From Gammaproteobacteria bacterium (GTDB taxonomy: Bacteria > Pseudomonadota > Gammaproteobacteria > GCA-001735895), in contig JAOUJX010000162.1 of the NCBI GenBank assembly GCA_029882955.1, forward strand, positions 1 to 8,708: 8,708 nucleotides of DNA, read 5' to 3'. This document shows, piece after piece, positions 6,257 to 8,708 of this stretch (its first letter is position 1; every line of letters starts with the position of its first letter). Below the pieces are notes generated by a model that was not told the DNA's origin, searched no databases, and worked only from the letters and a program-made list of their open reading frames with translations. Made by a program: the position numbers and the translations under genes.

Positions 6257-8640
6257 CAGTCACCTTGAGCAAAGTCTATGCCGATTTCACGTAGGGACTC
6301 TAGCACGGCGTCTGTTTCTACGCATTCGGCGATAATGCTCTTATTACAGGCATGCCCGAGTTCGGTGATAGAAGTGGCTATTGATCGACTTAACGAATTT
6401 TGCGCAATATCGCTTGTTAACGAACCATCGATTTTTAAAAAGTCTACGGGGAGGTCTCGTAGATGACCAAATGAAGATAATCCGGTGCCAAAATCGTCTA
6501 AAGCAAACCGACAACCCAGGCGCTTTAGATTACGCATAGCATCCAGAATTTGCTCGACATTAATTGATGGGCCTGTTTCAGTGATTTCGAAACATAACAT
6601 GCCTGCTATAGTTGGGTATTTGGTTAACAGTCCTGTTATTCTTTCCAGGAAATCGTTGTCTCTGAGTGAGTTACGGGACAGGTTAATAAAATAAAGGTTA
6701 GATTTTGCGTCAGTTGAAGAATTCTGGCTTAAATGAGTGATTACAGTCTGGACTACCCAGGTGTCAATGTCGGTAGAAAGGTTATATCGTTCTACCGTAG
6801 GCATAAATTCGGCGGCCGTAATCAAATGTCCCTCCCAGTCCTCTATCCGTAATAGTATTTCGTACCAGCTTTCAGGAAAGCTGTCCTTGTTAAATGGGAT
6901 AATTTGCTGTTGTTCGAGTACAAGACGCTCTTCGGCGATTGCCTTGGGAACTTCAACTACCCATTTCATTTCCTGGTTATACCGGACCAGAGATTTGTCC
7001 TGAGGTTGATAATTCTGAACCCGATTGCCACCTTTTTCTTTCGCCACAAACATGACGCTATGGGCCGCTCTGAGTAAATCCTGTAACGAGGCGATACCCT
7101 TACCGGATGTAGCAACGCCGATACTGGCGGTTAAATCAAATTGCCGGTCGTTAGCGTTGAAGTCATAGTGTTGAATAGCGCGACAAAGCTCAGAAGCGAC
7201 GAGTGTAGCATTATCGGAGTTACAATTTTCCAGTAAAACACCGAACTCGTCACCGCATAAGCGGGAGACGAAAGCCTTCTGGTCGTTAAAAAGCTTCTGT
7301 AGCAGGCTAGATATCTGCCTGATTATTTTATCGCCAGTAGCGTAGTCACTGGTATTGTTAATCATATTGAATTGATCTATATCAATATAGAGTAACGAGT
7401 TGTAAGTGTTATCAGGGTTAGTTGTTGCCAGGAGATCATCAACGATTGCCTGGAACTGGTAACGATTCGGCAGGTCGGTCAGGTAGTCGCAGTTAGGCAG
7501 CTTTCTGATGTCCGATAAAATTCTGTGGTTTGCGGAGGCATCTGTAACAAAGCCTTCGATTGCCTTTAAAAGGCCCAGTTCGTCAAAAACTCTAAGGCCG
7601 CGTTCTACCACCAGGCGTTCATCGCCGGATGGTGTGAGCAGGGTATATTCGTAATGAAATGATTCTCCATCATCCGAGGTAAACTCCAGTCCTCTGGATG
7701 AACGGTCACTTCGAACCAGTAGATCAGATAGACTGCTCTTACCTTGATTTAGAAACTCTGCATAAGTGATACCGAGGAGTTCCTTGCAGCCTTCGCTGAC
7801 AAACTCCAGGCTCCAATGCCCATCATTTTTGGCTCGGTAAGTCATGCCTGGTAATTGTCCGCGCAAGCTCGATAAGGTGACTCGGTTATGTTCAACGTTG
7901 GGGTTCCTTTTTTTGCGTCTCTCAATAGTCGACTCCAGATTCAATACGGTTTGATCTGAACGCCGTTTCTGGTCGATCAGGTCGCTGGTGAAACGGTCAT
8001 TTTCGATCGATTGCTCTAGCCAGACATTTATCATTTTTCGAAAACTGGAAACCGCCACGGCGAGAAAAATACCATAAATAATAGTCATAATACCGAGGGT
8101 TATGTTTAGTCTGGTGTCTGTCCAAATGAAGGCGATAGAGACAGGAAGTAGTAGCCCCATCAGGTATCCGGAATATGCCCAGGCGATGATGCCGAGTGAA
8201 GTGAGGCCTCCTGCGGTTAATGAGAAAATCATGAATCCCAGTATGAATCCGCTATCAGGGATATTCCTTACTATTAATATAGCAATAATGCCCCCCCAGC
8301 ATATCCCGCTTAGTGTAGCCAGGAATATGTGAAGGTATAGCCACTTTTGCTGGCTGTTATCGGGGGGGGATAATTTAAGGTATATTAATGCTAACCAGAA
8401 CCGGATCGAATAGACACTAATAATAAAAAATGCACAGAGTAACAGTAGCTGATCAACAATATCCTGGATTAGGAAGCCTATTAAAATTAACGCCAGAAGG
8501 ACTGAGACAAAGGCAATACCTGTTTGTTCAGATGCCTGTGTCAAGCGTGCTACGAAGACTCTTTCGTCAATCGTACTAGTCGGTGTGGTTACATCACGGG
8601 GGCGACCAGGTGCCGTTATGGTTGTATCAGAAGTTACCAC
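6220..8640 (-). CDS. Membrane PAS-GGDEF-EAL cyclic-di-GMP phosphodiesterase/cyclase
   Basis: An inner-membrane cyclic-di-GMP enzyme. Numbering is from a TTG at 8658 (812 residues). About six hydrophobic helices span 47-205, followed by a charged, likely coiled-coil linker (213-250), a PAS domain (about 264-378, LPGMTYRA to IEGFVTDAS), a GGDEF domain (about 390-550) and an EAL domain (about 565-808). The GGDEF signature is CGDEF (468-472) with no RxxD inhibitory site, and the nucleotide helix reads INNTSDYATGD instead of the usual ND..GH..GD, so cyclase activity is doubtful. The EAL domain has E600-I-L, N659 in INLS, EITE (691-694), DDFGTG (721-726), K742, AECVE (777-781) and Q798-G, the residues needed for phosphodiesterase activity. 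GTG at 8640 is preferred over TTG at 8658 because AGGA precedes it by 6 bases. The ligand of the membrane domain is unknown, and the flanking catabolic genes point to no clear partner. Confidence 0.9.
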   Translation of the reverse strand: MVTSDTTITAPGRPRDVTTPTSTIDERVFVARLTQASEQTGIAFVSVLLALILIGFLIQDIVDQLLLLCAFFIISVYSIRFWLALIYLKLSPPDNSQQKWLYLHIFLATLSGICWGGIIAILIVRNIPDSGFILGFMIFSLTAGGLTSLGIIAWAYSGYLMGLLLPVSIAFIWTDTRLNITLGIMTIIYGIFLAVAVSSFRKMINVWLEQSIENDRFTSDLIDQKRRSDQTVLNLESTIERRKKRNPNVEHNRVTLSSLRGQLPGMTYRAKNDGHWSLEFVSEGCKELLGITYAEFLNQGKSSLSDLLVRSDRSSRGLEFTSDDGESFHYEYTLLTPSGDERLVVERGLRVFDELGLLKAIEGFVTDASANHRILSDIRKLPNCDYLTDLPNRYQFQAIVDDLLATTNPDNTYNSLLYIDIDQFNMINNTSDYATGDKIIRQISSLLQKLFNDQKAFVSRLCGDEFGVLLENCNSDNATLVASELCRAIQHYDFNANDRQFDLTASIGVATSGKGIASLQDLLRAAHSVMFVAKEKGGNRVQNYQPQDKSLVRYNQEMKWVVEVPKAIAEERLVLEQQQIIPFNKDSFPESWYEILLRIEDWEGHLITAAEFMPTVERYNLSTDIDTWVVQTVITHLSQNSSTDAKSNLYFINLSRNSLRDNDFLERITGLLTKYPTIAGMLCFEITETGPSINVEQILDAMRNLKRLGCRFALDDFGTGLSSFGHLRDLPVDFLKIDGSLTSDIAQNSLSRSIATSITELGHACNKSIIAECVETDAVLESLREIGIDFAQGDWLAKPSPFLDVS
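8291..8297. repeat. Seven-base homopolymer tract (C7 on plus strand) in the membrane-domain coding region
   Basis: Read in the gene this is a G7 run encoding the Trp-Gly-Gly at residues 121-123 of the PAS-GGDEF-EAL protein. A one-base slip would truncate the protein within its membrane domain. Confidence 0.8.
8362..8369. repeat. Eight-base homopolymer tract (G8 on plus strand) in the membrane-domain coding region
   Basis: Read in the gene this is a C8 run covering Ser-Pro-Pro at residues 97-99, in a loop between two predicted helices. It is the longest G/C homopolymer I noticed in the window and is prone to slippage. Confidence 0.8.
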
Positions 8641-8672
8641 GGAAGATCCTATCTCCAATCAATGTATTCGTT

Positions 8673-8701
8673 ATTTTTTGAGAGCGCGAGCATTTTATCA
8701 A
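8673..8701 (-). promoter_or_regulatory. Weak candidate promoter of the PAS-GGDEF-EAL gene
   Basis: On the minus strand TTGATA at 8701-8696 (five of six consensus bases) is followed after 17 bases by AAAAAT at 8678-8673 (four of six). It lies about 33 bases ahead of the preferred GTG start. The -10 is poor, so this is only the best candidate in the short upstream sequence available. Confidence 0.25.
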
Positions 8702-8708
8702 CGAAGCA

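Noticed and set aside
6205..6260. Intrinsic terminator for the CoA-transferase or the EAL gene
   Set aside because: The inverted repeat present has a 20-base loop and no following T-tract on either strand, so it is listed as a repeat only.
8656..8658. TTG at 8658 as the start of the cyclic-di-GMP gene
   Set aside because: There is no Shine-Dalgarno before it, whereas AGGA lies 6 bases before the in-frame GTG at 8640; kept only as an alternative and as the residue numbering origin.

Overview
The window looks like chromosomal DNA from a free-living, aerobic gammaproteobacterium with moderate GC. The evidence is a PotABC-type polyamine importer, a glutaryl-CoA dehydrogenase very close in motif content to the bacterial/mitochondrial GcdH family, and a membrane-bound PAS-GGDEF-EAL protein. 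This taxonomic reading is an inference from gene content; there is no rRNA or other marker in the window. I see no tRNA, rRNA, CRISPR array, insertion sequence or phage gene.

Left block (1-2194, minus strand): an ABC importer operon read right to left, potA (ATPase), potB (permease), potC (permease, only its first 51 codons are present). potA and potB overlap by 4 bases and potB and potC are 2 bases apart, so they are one transcription unit. No substrate-binding protein (potD/potF type) is in the window; it may lie beyond position 1.

Middle block (2195-6204, plus strand): a divergent intergenic region of about 208 bases, then a PuuB/DadA-family FAD-dependent amine or amino-acid oxidoreductase. 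After a 95-base gap with a good promoter-like element come glutaryl-CoA dehydrogenase and, overlapping it by one base, a class III (CaiB/BaiF) CoA-transferase. The last two form the known glutarate to glutaryl-CoA to crotonyl-CoA module. With the divergent polyamine importer and the PuuB-like oxidase, the set could support import and breakdown of a diamine such as cadaverine, or of lysine-derived intermediates, through glutarate. That link is inference. A stop-free frame in the intergenic region could encode a 43-residue peptide ending in an ATGA overlap with the oxidoreductase start.

Right block (6220-8658, minus strand): one large, convergently oriented cyclic-di-GMP enzyme with about six membrane helices, a short coiled coil, a PAS domain, a GGDEF domain altered to CGDEF, and an EAL domain whose catalytic residues all appear present. 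Its 3' end lies only 15 bases from the CoA-transferase stop and carries a perfect 9-base inverted repeat. Its membrane-domain coding region holds the two longest homopolymer G/C tracts I noticed in the window (7 and 8 bases).

Nothing here is clearly a new defence or mobile system. The points most worth following up are the possible import-to-glutarate catabolic locus, the unusual FAD-loop signature of the oxidoreductase, the candidate coupled small ORF, and the cyclic-di-GMP protein with slippery tracts.
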